Shown one piece after another: positions 28,570 through 37,310 of a stretch of DNA of 64,000 nucleotides (within the stretch, counting starts at the first letter, position 1; every line of letters begins with the position of its first letter). The notes beneath the pieces are model-generated. The model had not been told where the DNA came from. It ran no database searches and saw nothing but the letters and a program-made list of their open reading frames with translations. Origin of the DNA: CAUZIZ01 sp965218775 (lineage in GTDB: Bacteria; Acidobacteriota; UBA6911; RPQK01; JAJDTT01); the NCBI GenBank assembly GCA_965218775.1, contig CBDCLS010000005.1:1302001-1366000 (forward strand), given 5' to 3'. The position numbers and the translations under genes were made by a program.

Positions 28570-28947
28570 GCTTTTGTCAAGCACTAAATTTTTCAGGCTC
28601 GATCCGGGCACACTTCTCCTTTCCTCCCGAGGGAGTCCATAAGCGCGGTTGTCGGAATCGGCTCAGAGCTATCATCGCGTCGGCCGTTGGGTGATTCTTC
28701 CGTCCTCCCCGCTGGGGAGAAGACCACCTCCTATTCGTGTCGGTCTCTCGGAGCGACACGCGATACTGTTTACGTCCAGTAGGACGACTGTTGCCAACGG
28801 TTGCCTTTCAGCGACCCCCTCTGTAAGACGGTGGTCGGTGCCACCCGGGTTGTTCAACGGGCCGCCGAAAACCGGCGAACGATCGTAGCGGTGAATCGGT
28901 TCGGTTTGCCTCCTTCCTTTTGCTGGACGGTCCAGGATGTGATCGAC
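28570..28947 (-). ncRNA. Candidate structured RNA (bridge-RNA-like) region of the IS110 element
   Basis: About 380 bases after the transposase stop hold no reading frame but several hairpins, including CTCCCC-GCT-GGGGAG (about 28706), GTCGGTCTCTCGGAGCGACA and GGTGGTCGGTGCCACC. IS110 elements are known to encode a non-coding bridge RNA in one of their flanks. Which flank applies here is inference; the 30103-30390 side is the alternative. Confidence 0.35.
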
Positions 28948-30102
28948 CTAGAACCGCAGGTCCGTCTTCAAAACCGCTCCCGGCGGAATCACTCCATATT
29001 GGCGGTAGCGCCAGAGCTGAATCAGCAGCCGTCTGGTCAGCGCCACGATGCCCACCTTTCGAGCGCGGACGCCGCCCGCGGCGAAGCGTCGGACAAACCA
29101 CTGAGTGAGCTCACTCTGGGGCTGGTAGCGAACCCACATCCAACCCAGTTCCACGGCGACCGAACGCACCCAGCAGATCCCGGACTTACTGATACCCTGT
29201 TCGCGACTGACGTCCCCGCTTTGGTAGGGAGAGGGCACCAATCCCACCAGGGCTCCCAGCGATTTGGGGGTTTGGATCTGCCGCCAAGCGAAGAGCTCAT
29301 GTTCGAGAATCCAGGAGCTCTGTAAGCCCACCGCCTTGAGCCGCATCAGATGGCGAACCCCGCGGATGCTCTCCCGCTCGCTGTGGCGAAGCCACTGCCG
29401 CCGCTGAATCTCGATCTGATCGATTTCCCCCTCGACGTAGTCCAACTGTCGAGACGATTCTGCGAGTCGTTTGCGTAGGCCCTCGCGCAGCGGTTGCTGC
29501 TGCCAATCGCGCAGCTCCTGCAGCTGCTCCCGCAAGCCCCGACTGATCTGGGGCAGACGGATCCCCTGGGTGGCGAGCAGCCCTCGGATTCGGTTGACGA
29601 CCCGAGTCCGAGCGTTCTTGAGCCCTTTGAGGCTGCGATGCAGATGGCGGTCATCTTCCTGTTCGGGGGTGGGAACCCGCAAACTCGAGAAGACCTTCTC
29701 CTCCCCCAGGTGGTAACGCACCAGCAGACGCAAGAGTTGGCCCACGTCGATGCCGTCGCTCTTGGCCCGCCGGGCCCGGCGCGGAACTTCGATCGAGGAC
29801 GAGTCGATGATTTGATTCTCCACCCCCTGGCACTGCAGCCACCGGTGCACCCAGAAACCGTCCCGGCCCGCTTCGTAACAGCTGCGGACCGCCGTCTCGG
29901 CGGCCAGACCGAATCGGCCTTTGGCCGCCTCCAAGGCGGCTTTCAAGGCCTGCTCGTCGCCCGCGTTGATACTTCGCCGATAGGGCTTTTCTCGGAGGCT
30001 GGGGGCGAAGGCCAACAGCCATTTCTCAGCCGACAGCTCCAGGGCCAGGTGCAAGTGCACCGCCTCGGGGTTATACTCGGGCACAGGGTTTGCTTTGGTC
30101 AT
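28948..30102 (-). CDS. IS110-family transposase (DEDD recombinase)
   Basis: 384 aa from ATG 30102. The N-terminal RuvC-like domain shows LHLALELSAEKWLLAF, CYEAGRDGFWVHRWLQ and RRAKSDGIDVGQLLRLLVRY; the first acidic residue is Glu rather than Asp, as in a known IS110 subgroup. A helical linker (LHRSLKGLKNARTRVVNRIR) leads to the C-terminal Transposase_20 domain with LGALVGLVPSPYQSGDVSRE, which carries the Ser used for recombination. The frame is intact and the length is usual. The enzyme acts with a bridge RNA in the known family. Confidence 0.94.
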   Translation of the reverse strand: MTKANPVPEYNPEAVHLHLALELSAEKWLLAFAPSLREKPYRRSINAGDEQALKAALEAAKGRFGLAAETAVRSCYEAGRDGFWVHRWLQCQGVENQIIDSSSIEVPRRARRAKSDGIDVGQLLRLLVRYHLGEEKVFSSLRVPTPEQEDDRHLHRSLKGLKNARTRVVNRIRGLLATQGIRLPQISRGLREQLQELRDWQQQPLREGLRKRLAESSRQLDYVEGEIDQIEIQRRQWLRHSERESIRGVRHLMRLKAVGLQSSWILEHELFAWRQIQTPKSLGALVGLVPSPYQSGDVSREQGISKSGICWVRSVAVELGWMWVRYQPQSELTQWFVRRFAAGGVRARKVGIVALTRRLLIQLWRYRQYGVIPPGAVLKTDLRF

Positions 30103-30234
30103 GTCTGCGTCTCCTTTTCACAATTACGGGTTGATGAAAACTTAACAGGACGAAGCTTAACCAAAGCGGACCCCTTTCGTCTTCCTAGTCTGTTGCCTCA
30201 CGCTACCCCCGTGTGGATCGCTAGATCCAGACTA

Positions 30235-30375
30235 GGGCTTGGTCTTCATGAACCCCCGCTTTAAGAGGAGACGGAGGATGGCTGTCACCCGCAGGGGCGT
30301 AACGCAGTGGAGCAGTCCGCAGGACTTGACTGCCGTCCTTCGTCTCCTCTATCTGCCTCGCTCAAGACCAAGCCC
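30235..30375. repeat. Long nested inverted repeat (about 140 bp)
   Basis: GGGCTTGGTCTT (30235-30246) pairs with AAGACCAAGCCC (30364-30375). Inside it GAGGAGACGGAGGATGGC pairs with GCCGTCCTTCGTCTCCTC. The central loop contains GCGTAACGCAGT, also found inside the 175-bp MITE. No protein is encoded. It may be an RNA structure of the IS110 left flank or a separate small mobile element. Confidence 0.6.
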
Positions 30376-30406
30376 GGCCTCGACCGCCTCCTACATAGTA
30401 TCTGTA

Positions 30407-30540
30407 AGGGTTGCGTCCTGACCCAGTTGTTGCCCTTCTATACGCAACCCATTCAGGGTTGAAATCCAGGCGTGTCGCCGTTGACCCAGGGTTCGGAAAC
30501 CCTGGGCTGAAATACGGAATCCCTTCAGGATTCACGTCCC
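30407..30540. repeat. REP family A copies
   Basis: Contains ACGCAACCCATTCAGGGTTG, CCCAGGGTTCGGAAACCCTG and GAATCCCTTCAGGATTC, the same hairpin types as the tandem array. A short 7-mer run (CACTGCT, about 30559-30590) follows next to the end of the flavin oxidoreductase gene. Confidence 0.75.
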
Positions 30541-30584
30541 TCCTGCGCACTGTTTCGCACTGTTCACTGCTCACTGCTCACTGC

Positions 30585-31907
30585 TCAGACACCCGGAGGA
30601 TCGTAGACAGAGAAGGCCTTTTCGATCATCTTGTCGTAGTCACCGTCAAACCGGTCGATCTCGTAACAAGCCAAAGGATAAGAGATCGCGTTGATGAGGC
30701 ATTTATTACAGTGAGTGCAAGGTTGGTCTGGCTCCTCCTTCCCCTGCTCGAAAGATCTCACCAGATCAGGATTGGCAACCAGGGCCCGGGCGATGGTTAC
30801 CCCATCGCAGTCCCCTGCCCCCAGCACCTGGCGGATATAAGAAGCCCTCTGAAAACCGCCGGTGACCAGGACCGGAACATTGACCGCCTGCTTGATCGCT
30901 CTGGCGTCGGAAACGCTTATGCCTTCGATGTCGAGTCCCTTCTTGGGGCGGTTCCAGAGCCAGCTGAAGATGGGCCGCAGTAATCGATAGCGGAAAAGAG
31001 CATAGTTGCGATGGGTCAGCGTTCCGCTGGGCAGCATTGCGGGATACGACTTGAGGGCGAGGTCAAAGGGAAATCCCCCGATCGGGTTGAGCGGATGGGG
31101 AAACATGCTCCCGGTGGAGACATGGAACGCGTCGACACCAGCCTCCTCCAACCACTTGCAAACCTGAACTGAGTCCTCCAGGGTATTTCCACCTGATCTA
31201 AATGGGTTCAAGACATTATCGTGGTCGACCGCGCTGATTTTCATCTGCAAGTGAAAATCATCGCCTACCTCCCTGCGGATCGCTCTCACGACGTCCAGAA
31301 CGAAGCGCGCTCGGTTCTCTAAAGAGCCACCGTACTCGTCCTCTCGATCGTTGATGGCAGAACTCAGGAATTGGGTGATTAGATAGCCGTTGGCACCATG
31401 CAGTTCCACCCCATCCAAACCCGCCTGGCGCGCCCGCCTGGCGCCGTTGGCGAAGAGCTGAGCCATCTCCCGGATTTCATCGAGGGTCATGGCGCGGCAC
31501 TGGATGCCATGGAAAGGATCCTGGGAATCGGTCGAGCTGACAACGACCCGGTTCATGTTGTCGATGCCGCCAATGTCCTGCTGTCTACCGGAATGACTGA
31601 GCTGTAGAATGAAATGGCAGTCATGACGGTGGACTGCCTCACCCACCTTCGTCCAGAAGCCGATGCGTTCATCCCGATCGATACAGGCGTAGTTGGGCAG
31701 GATACGCCCCTTGGTAGTAACCGGTACGAATGAGGATACGATGGCCCCCACGCCGCCCCGGGCAAAACTCTCCTCCCAATTGATTCGAGCCTGGCTCCCC
31801 GAGCCGTCGTAGTTGCCGAACCGACCCGAGATATTGGAGCGAAAGACGCGATTCTTGACGGTCAGATTCCGAAACTTCACAGGACTGAAAATAATGTCGT
31901 CTGGCAT
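30585..31907 (-). CDS. Old-yellow-enzyme family NADH:flavin oxidoreductase
   Basis: 440 aa from ATG 31907. A TIM-barrel flavoenzyme: SPVKFRNLTVKNRVFRSNIS, HFILQLSHSGRQQDIGG, DGVELHGANGYLITQFLSS and DREDEYGGSLENRARFVLDV are classic motifs; HGAN supplies the substrate-binding His-Asn pair. VPVLVTGGF and DGVTIARALVANPDL bind FMN phosphate. The C-terminal CTHCNKCLINAISYPLACYE carries a Cys cluster as in the iron-sulfur subgroup (2,4-dienoyl-CoA-reductase-like), although the extra FAD domain is absent. It probably reduces an activated double bond. The same strand and proximity suggest it once shared a transcript with the GMC genes. Confidence 0.9.
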   Translation of the reverse strand: MPDDIIFSPVKFRNLTVKNRVFRSNISGRFGNYDGSGSQARINWEESFARGGVGAIVSSFVPVTTKGRILPNYACIDRDERIGFWTKVGEAVHRHDCHFILQLSHSGRQQDIGGIDNMNRVVVSSTDSQDPFHGIQCRAMTLDEIREMAQLFANGARRARQAGLDGVELHGANGYLITQFLSSAINDREDEYGGSLENRARFVLDVVRAIRREVGDDFHLQMKISAVDHDNVLNPFRSGGNTLEDSVQVCKWLEEAGVDAFHVSTGSMFPHPLNPIGGFPFDLALKSYPAMLPSGTLTHRNYALFRYRLLRPIFSWLWNRPKKGLDIEGISVSDARAIKQAVNVPVLVTGGFQRASYIRQVLGAGDCDGVTIARALVANPDLVRSFEQGKEEPDQPCTHCNKCLINAISYPLACYEIDRFDGDYDKMIEKAFSVYDPPGV

Positions 31908-31942
31908 CTTTACATCCCTCCTTCGTAGCTATCCCCTCCTCA

Positions 31943-32049
31943 CCCTTGCCTTTGCCCTTGCCCGTGCCTTTGCCCGAACCGTTCACCCCTGAAAAGGTCC
32001 CAAACCAGAAGAACGGGCAAAGGCACGGGCGCGGGCGAGGGCAAGGGGG
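31943..32049. repeat. Paired hexamer arrays in inverted orientation, locus 3
   Basis: CCCTTGCCTTTGCCCTTGCC (31943-31976) faces GAACGGGCAAAGGCACGGGC (32011-32049) across a 34-bp spacer. Same family as loci 1 and 2. It fills the gap between two minus-strand genes. Confidence 0.75.
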
Positions 32050-32079
32050 CGAAAAACAGACGCCCCCGATAGGAACCTC

Positions 32080-32496
32080 CTAGTCCTCTCGCTGCAAACA
32101 CAAATAGGCTTTGATCAGGATTACGGCAAATACCACGTTCCCTGGGGGAGCTATGAACAAACCCATCTTGCCGTACCAGGTCACGCTTTCAGCGAAATAG
32201 ATGTAGGTCCAATCAGAGAATACTTCGGTCAGCCGAATACCGGCGACCACGGGAAGCCAGTAAGGCTGACTCGTCCACTTTATCAGCGCAATGAACTGAA
32301 ACAGCGAGAAGGCTACCCACAGTGCCCCGGTACGACGCAGCAACCCCTGAGGATCGACATAGTCGGCACCATGGAACAGCTGGAACCAGGTCTCGGGAGC
32401 GAAGAAACACAGAGAGGAAAGAACGACGTCCAGAACCACGAGAGCGAATAGAAAAAGGTTCATCCCGAGCTTAAACTTGGCACTTATGTTGTTCAT
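32080..32496 (-). CDS. Small four-TM membrane protein
   Basis: 138 codons from ATG 32496, chosen because GGGGGA precedes it; the frame to 32808 is longer but polar and unlikely to be translated. Four hydrophobic segments: residues ~12-32 (LFLFALVVLDVVLSSLCFF), ~55-72, ~78-95 and ~110-130 (LFIAPPGNVVFAVILIKAYL). No family is recognised. It sits at the start of the minus-strand oxidoreductase group and is divergent from the cytochrome genes, so a role in the same process is possible. Confidence 0.7.
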   Translation of the reverse strand: MNNISAKFKLGMNLFLFALVVLDVVLSSLCFFAPETWFQLFHGADYVDPQGLLRRTGALWVAFSLFQFIALIKWTSQPYWLPVVAGIRLTEVFSDWTYIYFAESVTWYGKMGLFIAPPGNVVFAVILIKAYLCLQRED

Positions 32497-32836
32497 CATT
32501 CCCCCAAACTCAATCCAGATAAGACATCGATTTCTCAGGCTGCAGCCCGAACCGAGTCGCTCATCAGCAGGGATGGGCCTCTCTCTGCACAACTGGCAGA
32601 AAAATACCGCGCTGCAGGATCTTCGTGATCGGCAGAAACTTGGACGGGAGGTTAATTCCTGCCGTCGACAATTGCAAGCAATTTGTGTTGGAAAAGCAGG
32701 TGCAGCGATCCTGAATGGCAAGGGGGGAAGCTCCTTGACAGAAGAACTACCGTGTGCTGTACTCCCCGTCAGAGTCCGTTTTCGACACAGAATCGAAGTC
32801 ACATCCAACCCGGAGGAAGATTCGCATTGAGCCGAG

Positions 32837-34285
32837 ATGAGCGTCAGACACCCAAAGCTTAGCGGACAGAGCTGGATCGCCCTCCTGCTGGTCCTCCTCG
32901 GGATCGGCTACTTCGCCTGGCGTTTCGGGCGCAACTCGCCGGTGATCTATGACGACATCATCGAACACTACAAGTACGGCTCCTTGGGAAGCGAGGCATT
33001 CACCCCCCCGTTCTGGATCTGGAAGGCCTTACCCGTAGTCTTTTCGGAATACCTCCCCGGAGAGGGATACGCGTCGCTGGGTTTTATCTTCGAGCTCGAT
33101 AAGGAGTTGCCCATCGGCTTCTCCCAAAGGCGACTCAGTGGATTCGACGGGATCGGTCTCAACTGTGCCTTCTGTCACACTGGCACGGTGAGGGACTCGG
33201 CCGAGGCCAAACCGCGCATCTACGTCGGGATGCCGGCCCATGGCTTCGATATCATGGGATACTTCCGTTTCCTCATCAACTGTGCTCTGGACCAACGCTT
33301 CACCGGCAATCATCTGGTTCCTGTCATGGAGTCGCTGGGGGCGAACTTCGACTTCATCGACCGCTTTCTGTACAGCCATGTGTTGATCCCCCAGGTACAG
33401 GCAGGTTTGATTGGACTGCGTGACCGTCTGACGCCCCTGATCCTCAACCCCCAGGTCCCCGACTGGGGGCTGGGACGCGTCGACACCTTCAATCCCTACA
33501 AGGCCTTGCAACTCAACTACCCGATGGACCAGATTCCCATCGACGAGCTCACCGGTGCCGCCGATTATCCTCAGATCTGGAACCAGGGCCCACGCGAGGG
33601 ACACTATCTCCACTGGGACGGGAACAACAATTCAGTAGACGAACGGAATCTGGGTGCCGCATTGGGCACCGGTGCAACCCCAACATCGCTTGACCTGGAT
33701 GCCCTCGAACGCATCGGAACCTGGCTCCGGGATTTCCCACCTCCCAAGTATCCTTACCCAACGGATCAAAGCGCGGCCCAACAGGGAGAGGCCATCTACC
33801 GGCAGAAGTGTGCTAATTGCCATGATTTCGGAGGCTCTCGAATCGGGACTGTGATCCCACTCAAGGCCATCCGCACCGATCCCTATCGTCTGCACAACTA
33901 CACCTACGACCTGACCGTTAATCAGGCGACGCTCTACTCGGGCTTTCCCTATCGCTTCAGTCACTGGCGCAAGACCAATGGCTATGCCTGTCAAGCCCTG
34001 GATGGGATCTGGGCCAGAGGCCCCTATCTGCACAACGGTTCTGTTCCCTCGCTGCGGGATCTGTTGGAGCGACCCCAGGACCGGCCCCAGATCTTCTACC
34101 GCGGCTACGATGTTTTCGACCCGACAAAGGTAGGTTTTGTGTCTGACGTCGCTGAGGCCGATGGTCGCAGCTATTTTCGTCACGACACCAGCGTCCCCGG
34201 GAATAGCAATGGCGGCCACCTCTACGGCACCAACCTCTCCCCGGAAGAGAAAGAGGCCCTGGTTGAGTACATGAAGACGCTCTAG
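32837..34285 (+). CDS. Di-heme c-type cytochrome, RoxA/MauG-like (1 of 3)
   Basis: 482 aa. N-terminal signal anchor WIALLLVLLGIGYFAWRFG. Two heme-c attachment sites, LNCAFCHTGTVRDS and KCANCHDFGG, are about 160 residues apart, as in the RoxA/di-heme peroxidase fold. Near the end, TNGYACQALDGIWARGPYLH and NGSVPSLRDLLE are typical of this family, followed by FYRGYDVFDPTKVGF. The protein should be periplasmic or membrane-anchored and carry out electron transfer or oxygenation of a hydrophobic substrate; RoxA itself is longer and cleaves polyisoprene. First gene of a three-gene paralogous operon. Confidence 0.87.
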   Translation: MSVRHPKLSGQSWIALLLVLLGIGYFAWRFGRNSPVIYDDIIEHYKYGSLGSEAFTPPFWIWKALPVVFSEYLPGEGYASLGFIFELDKELPIGFSQRRLSGFDGIGLNCAFCHTGTVRDSAEAKPRIYVGMPAHGFDIMGYFRFLINCALDQRFTGNHLVPVMESLGANFDFIDRFLYSHVLIPQVQAGLIGLRDRLTPLILNPQVPDWGLGRVDTFNPYKALQLNYPMDQIPIDELTGAADYPQIWNQGPREGHYLHWDGNNNSVDERNLGAALGTGATPTSLDLDALERIGTWLRDFPPPKYPYPTDQSAAQQGEAIYRQKCANCHDFGGSRIGTVIPLKAIRTDPYRLHNYTYDLTVNQATLYSGFPYRFSHWRKTNGYACQALDGIWARGPYLHNGSVPSLRDLLERPQDRPQIFYRGYDVFDPTKVGFVSDVAEADGRSYFRHDTSVPGNSNGGHLYGTNLSPEEKEALVEYMKTL

Positions 34286-34341
34286 TGGACTGTAATACTT
34301 GCAAGCGCTGGTTTTGAAAGGATGTGAGGAGGAAGAAGCCT

Positions 34342-35778
34342 ATGGCGAGTCATAGCAGAAGATCAAAGTGGATTGCACTGGCGATTCTCGTGGTCGTGGT
34401 TGGGGCTATGGCGTATGTGATCTGGAACGGTCTGTTGCGTGAGGAGCCACTTCACTACGAATCCGAGCTAGAGCACTTCAAATACGGATCGATTGGCACC
34501 GAGCAAGAAGGCTTGAGGGTGCCCTACTGGATCTGGCTCGTCCTACCCCGAATCTTTCCCGAATATCTACCAGGACCGGGCGGATACGTTTCACTGGGCT
34601 TCGCCTGGGAAGAAGGCAGAGAACTGCCTATCGGGCTCACCAAGAAAGTGATCGGACAACCTCTGGTAGGGATCAATTGCGCTATCTGCCACACTGCAAC
34701 GGTCCGCGAGAGCCGTTTCGACAAGCCCACCATCTTTCCGGCAGCTCCCGCGCACCAGCTTGATATCCAGGGTTACTTTCGTTTCCTCTTCACTTGCGCC
34801 AGCGACCCCCGCTTCACCGCCACCAACATCCTCAACGCGATCGCTCCGCTCTACAATCTCTCCTTCGTCGACCGACTTCTATATCGATTCATCCTGATTC
34901 CCCAGACCCGCAAGGGTTTACTTCAATTCAAGGAAGAGCTGGCCTGGATGGAGAGCCGACCGGACTGGGGTCGAGGCCGTATCGCCCCCTTCAACCCGGC
35001 CAAGTTTCGCTACCTGGAGATACCCCAGGACAACACCATAGGAAACGCGGACAATGTCTCGGTATGGAACATGAAGGCCCGGTCGGACATCGACAGCGTC
35101 TACCACTGGGACGGTTTGCTCAAAGGCCCCCTGCAGGAAGTTGTGCTCAGCTCGGCCCTGGGCGACTCGGTAACCCCCGAGACACTACCCCTCGAGGATC
35201 TGAAACGAATCGAAACCTGGCTACTCTCGGCTCCGGTCCCCGCATACCCCTACAAGGTCGACCAGGAGTTGGCCCAACAGGGCGCTCCCGTATTCGAGCA
35301 GGAATGCGCTTCCTGCCACTCCTTCGAAGGCGAGAAAACGGGCACTGTCATTCCTATCGACGAAGTCGGCACAGACCGACATCGTCTCGACATGTGGACC
35401 CAGGAGGCTACCGACGCCTACAACGCCTACGGCGACGATTACGACTGGGACTTTTCCAACTTCCAGAAAACCAACGGCTACGCGTCGGTACCCTTAGACG
35501 GAATCTGGCTCAGAGGTCCGTATCTGCACAACGGCTCGGTTCCCTCGCTGACAGAGCTATTGGAGCCCGTGGAGAGTCGTCCCAAGCTCTTTTACCGTGG
35601 TTACGATGTGTACGATCAAGAAAAGATGGGGTTTATTGCCTCGGGAGAGGACGCCGAACGATTCGGTTTCCGATACGACACTGCCGTCCCCGGCAACAGC
35701 AACCAGGGACATGAGTACGGGACAGGCCTCGACCCCGAGCTGAAAAAGGCCCTCGTGGAGTATCTGAAAACCCAATGA
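34342..35778 (+). CDS. Di-heme c-type cytochrome, RoxA/MauG-like (2 of 3)
   Basis: 478 codons from ATG 34342, preceded by AGGAGGAAGAAGCCT; an in-frame GTG at 34324 is possible. Signal anchor WIALAILVVVVGAMAYVIW. Heme sites GINCAICHTATVRES and ECASCHSFEGEKTGTVIPI. The conserved end NGYASVPLDGIWLRGPYLHN and FYRGYDVYDQEKMGF match its neighbours. It follows the first cytochrome by 56 bases and its stop overlaps the third gene start as ATGA. Overall similarity to the flanking paralogues is high around the heme sites and lower in the N-terminal half, so the three copies are old duplicates. Confidence 0.87.
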   Translation: MASHSRRSKWIALAILVVVVGAMAYVIWNGLLREEPLHYESELEHFKYGSIGTEQEGLRVPYWIWLVLPRIFPEYLPGPGGYVSLGFAWEEGRELPIGLTKKVIGQPLVGINCAICHTATVRESRFDKPTIFPAAPAHQLDIQGYFRFLFTCASDPRFTATNILNAIAPLYNLSFVDRLLYRFILIPQTRKGLLQFKEELAWMESRPDWGRGRIAPFNPAKFRYLEIPQDNTIGNADNVSVWNMKARSDIDSVYHWDGLLKGPLQEVVLSSALGDSVTPETLPLEDLKRIETWLLSAPVPAYPYKVDQELAQQGAPVFEQECASCHSFEGEKTGTVIPIDEVGTDRHRLDMWTQEATDAYNAYGDDYDWDFSNFQKTNGYASVPLDGIWLRGPYLHNGSVPSLTELLEPVESRPKLFYRGYDVYDQEKMGFIASGEDAERFGFRYDTAVPGNSNQGHEYGTGLDPELKKALVEYLKTQ

Positions 35779-37301
35779 GAAAACGAAAGAAAAGCCTGTT
35801 GTTGCTCATCCTTGCCGTCGTCGGACTATGGCTGTTCCTTCAGCTCGGCGCCGATCAGCCGGTGGATTATGCTGACATCGAGGAGCACTTCAAGTACGGG
35901 TCCATCGGCAGCGAACCAGGCGGGTCGCTCTTGAGCACCCACGGCGGTGTCCTGCCCCCCTACTGGGTGATGAGGGCCCTTCCCGAGATTTGCCCGGACC
36001 AGCTGCCCGGGGGGTATGCCTCGCTGGGTCTCATTCTCGAAGAGGGAAAAGACCTGCCGATCGGCTTTTCGAAACGTCGTCGGCTGGGCCTCCAGAACGT
36101 GGGCTTGAACTGTGCCGTATGCCATACCGGAACCGTGCGGGAAACCCCAGAGAGCAAACCCCGAATCGTCCTGGGAATGCCGGCCCACCAGCTGGACCTG
36201 CAGGGCCTCTTTCGCTTCGTCCTCGACTGCGCACTGGATGATCGGCTCACCGCTGATAGTGTTCTGGGAACGGCAGAGAAACTAGGCGGCGAGGTGGGAT
36301 TCGTCGAGAAGATGCTCTACCGGACGCTTGCCATTTCCCAGGTGAAACTGACCGTTCTATCGCTCCAAAGGAGCATCGCCCCACTCTTGGCCGGCCAGGT
36401 GCCGGACTGGGGACGGGGACGCGTCGACACTTTCAATCCCTACAAAGCGATCCAATTTGGATGGCCGCTTGAGCAGCTGCCGCCGGATGAGATCATCGGT
36501 GCATCAGACTACCCCTCACTCTGGAATCAGAAGCCTCGAGCCGAACCTCTCCCACAGGCACCGGGAGGGATGCACCTTCATTGGGACGGCAACAACAACT
36601 CGGTAGACGAGCGGAATCTCAGTGCGTCACTGGGTGCCGGCGTGACTCCAACCACCATCGACCACGATCGCCTTCAACGGGTGAGGGATTGGATCTGGAC
36701 TCTGGAGGTCCCAAGGTATCCCTACCGGATCGATGAAGAGTTGGCTGCCCAGGGAGAGGCACTCTATCGAGAGTACGTCGACCCGACTTCGGGGGAAACC
36801 TGCGTGAACTGTCACGCCGATCACCGCTTCCGCGAGGGAGTCGTCGCGGGTACCAGGGTTGGAACTGTGGTCCCGATCGATCAGATCGACACAGATCCTC
36901 ATCGCCTGAACTCGTATACCTATGAGTTTGCGGCCAATCAGTACAACCTCTATCCCAGTACCGAGTACCGCTTCAGGCATTTCCAGAAGACCAACGGTTA
37001 CGCCAACCATCCTCTGGATGGAATCTGGGCTCGTGCCCCCTACCTTCACAACGGCTCTGTCCCCACGCTGCGGGATCTGCTCGAACCGGAAGAGGACAGG
37101 CCGACCCTCTTCTACCGAGGCTATGACGTCTTCGACCAGGAAAAGGTAGGGTTCCTGTCTGACGTTGCTGCCGAAGGTAAGCGTCAGTACTTCTTGTACG
37201 ATACGAAGAAGCCAGGTAACAGTAACCAGGGCCATCGTTATGGACTCTCGCTCTCAGCCGAGCAGAAGAAGGCTCTTGTCGAATACCTGAAAACGTTCTA
37301 G
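35775..37301 (+). CDS. Di-heme c-type cytochrome, RoxA/MauG-like (3 of 3)
   Basis: 508 aa from ATG 35775, overlapping the previous stop by 4 bases. Signal anchor KSLLLLILAVVGLWLFLQLG. Heme sites GLNCAVCHTGTVRETP and ETCVNCHADHRFREG; the second is followed by an insertion before GTRVGTVVPIDQIDTD compared with the other two. The conserved end is NGYANHPLDGIWARAPYLHN and FYRGYDVFDQEKVGF. All three share an N-terminal block of the type EEHFKYGSIGSE. It is likely to form a complex or redox chain with its paralogues and possibly with the GMC enzymes nearby; this is inference. Confidence 0.87.
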   Translation: MRKRKKSLLLLILAVVGLWLFLQLGADQPVDYADIEEHFKYGSIGSEPGGSLLSTHGGVLPPYWVMRALPEICPDQLPGGYASLGLILEEGKDLPIGFSKRRRLGLQNVGLNCAVCHTGTVRETPESKPRIVLGMPAHQLDLQGLFRFVLDCALDDRLTADSVLGTAEKLGGEVGFVEKMLYRTLAISQVKLTVLSLQRSIAPLLAGQVPDWGRGRVDTFNPYKAIQFGWPLEQLPPDEIIGASDYPSLWNQKPRAEPLPQAPGGMHLHWDGNNNSVDERNLSASLGAGVTPTTIDHDRLQRVRDWIWTLEVPRYPYRIDEELAAQGEALYREYVDPTSGETCVNCHADHRFREGVVAGTRVGTVVPIDQIDTDPHRLNSYTYEFAANQYNLYPSTEYRFRHFQKTNGYANHPLDGIWARAPYLHNGSVPTLRDLLEPEEDRPTLFYRGYDVFDQEKVGFLSDVAAEGKRQYFLYDTKKPGNSNQGHRYGLSLSAEQKKALVEYLKTF

Positions 37302-37310
37302 CGTGGCGAA

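Larger units (their letters stand above)
28570..30390 (-). mobile_element. IS110-family element (ends approximate)
   Basis: Defined by the transposase at 28948-30102 and long non-coding stretches on both sides. IS110 elements have no long inverted repeats, so the exact ends cannot be read here. REP family A sequence resumes outside on both sides (to 28560 and from 30407). Confidence 0.6.

Noticed and set aside
31669..31986. Frame encoding GKGTGKGKGKG-type protein
   Set aside because: It is the translation of the hexamer repeat at 31943-32049 joined to the antisense of the flavin oxidoreductase gene.
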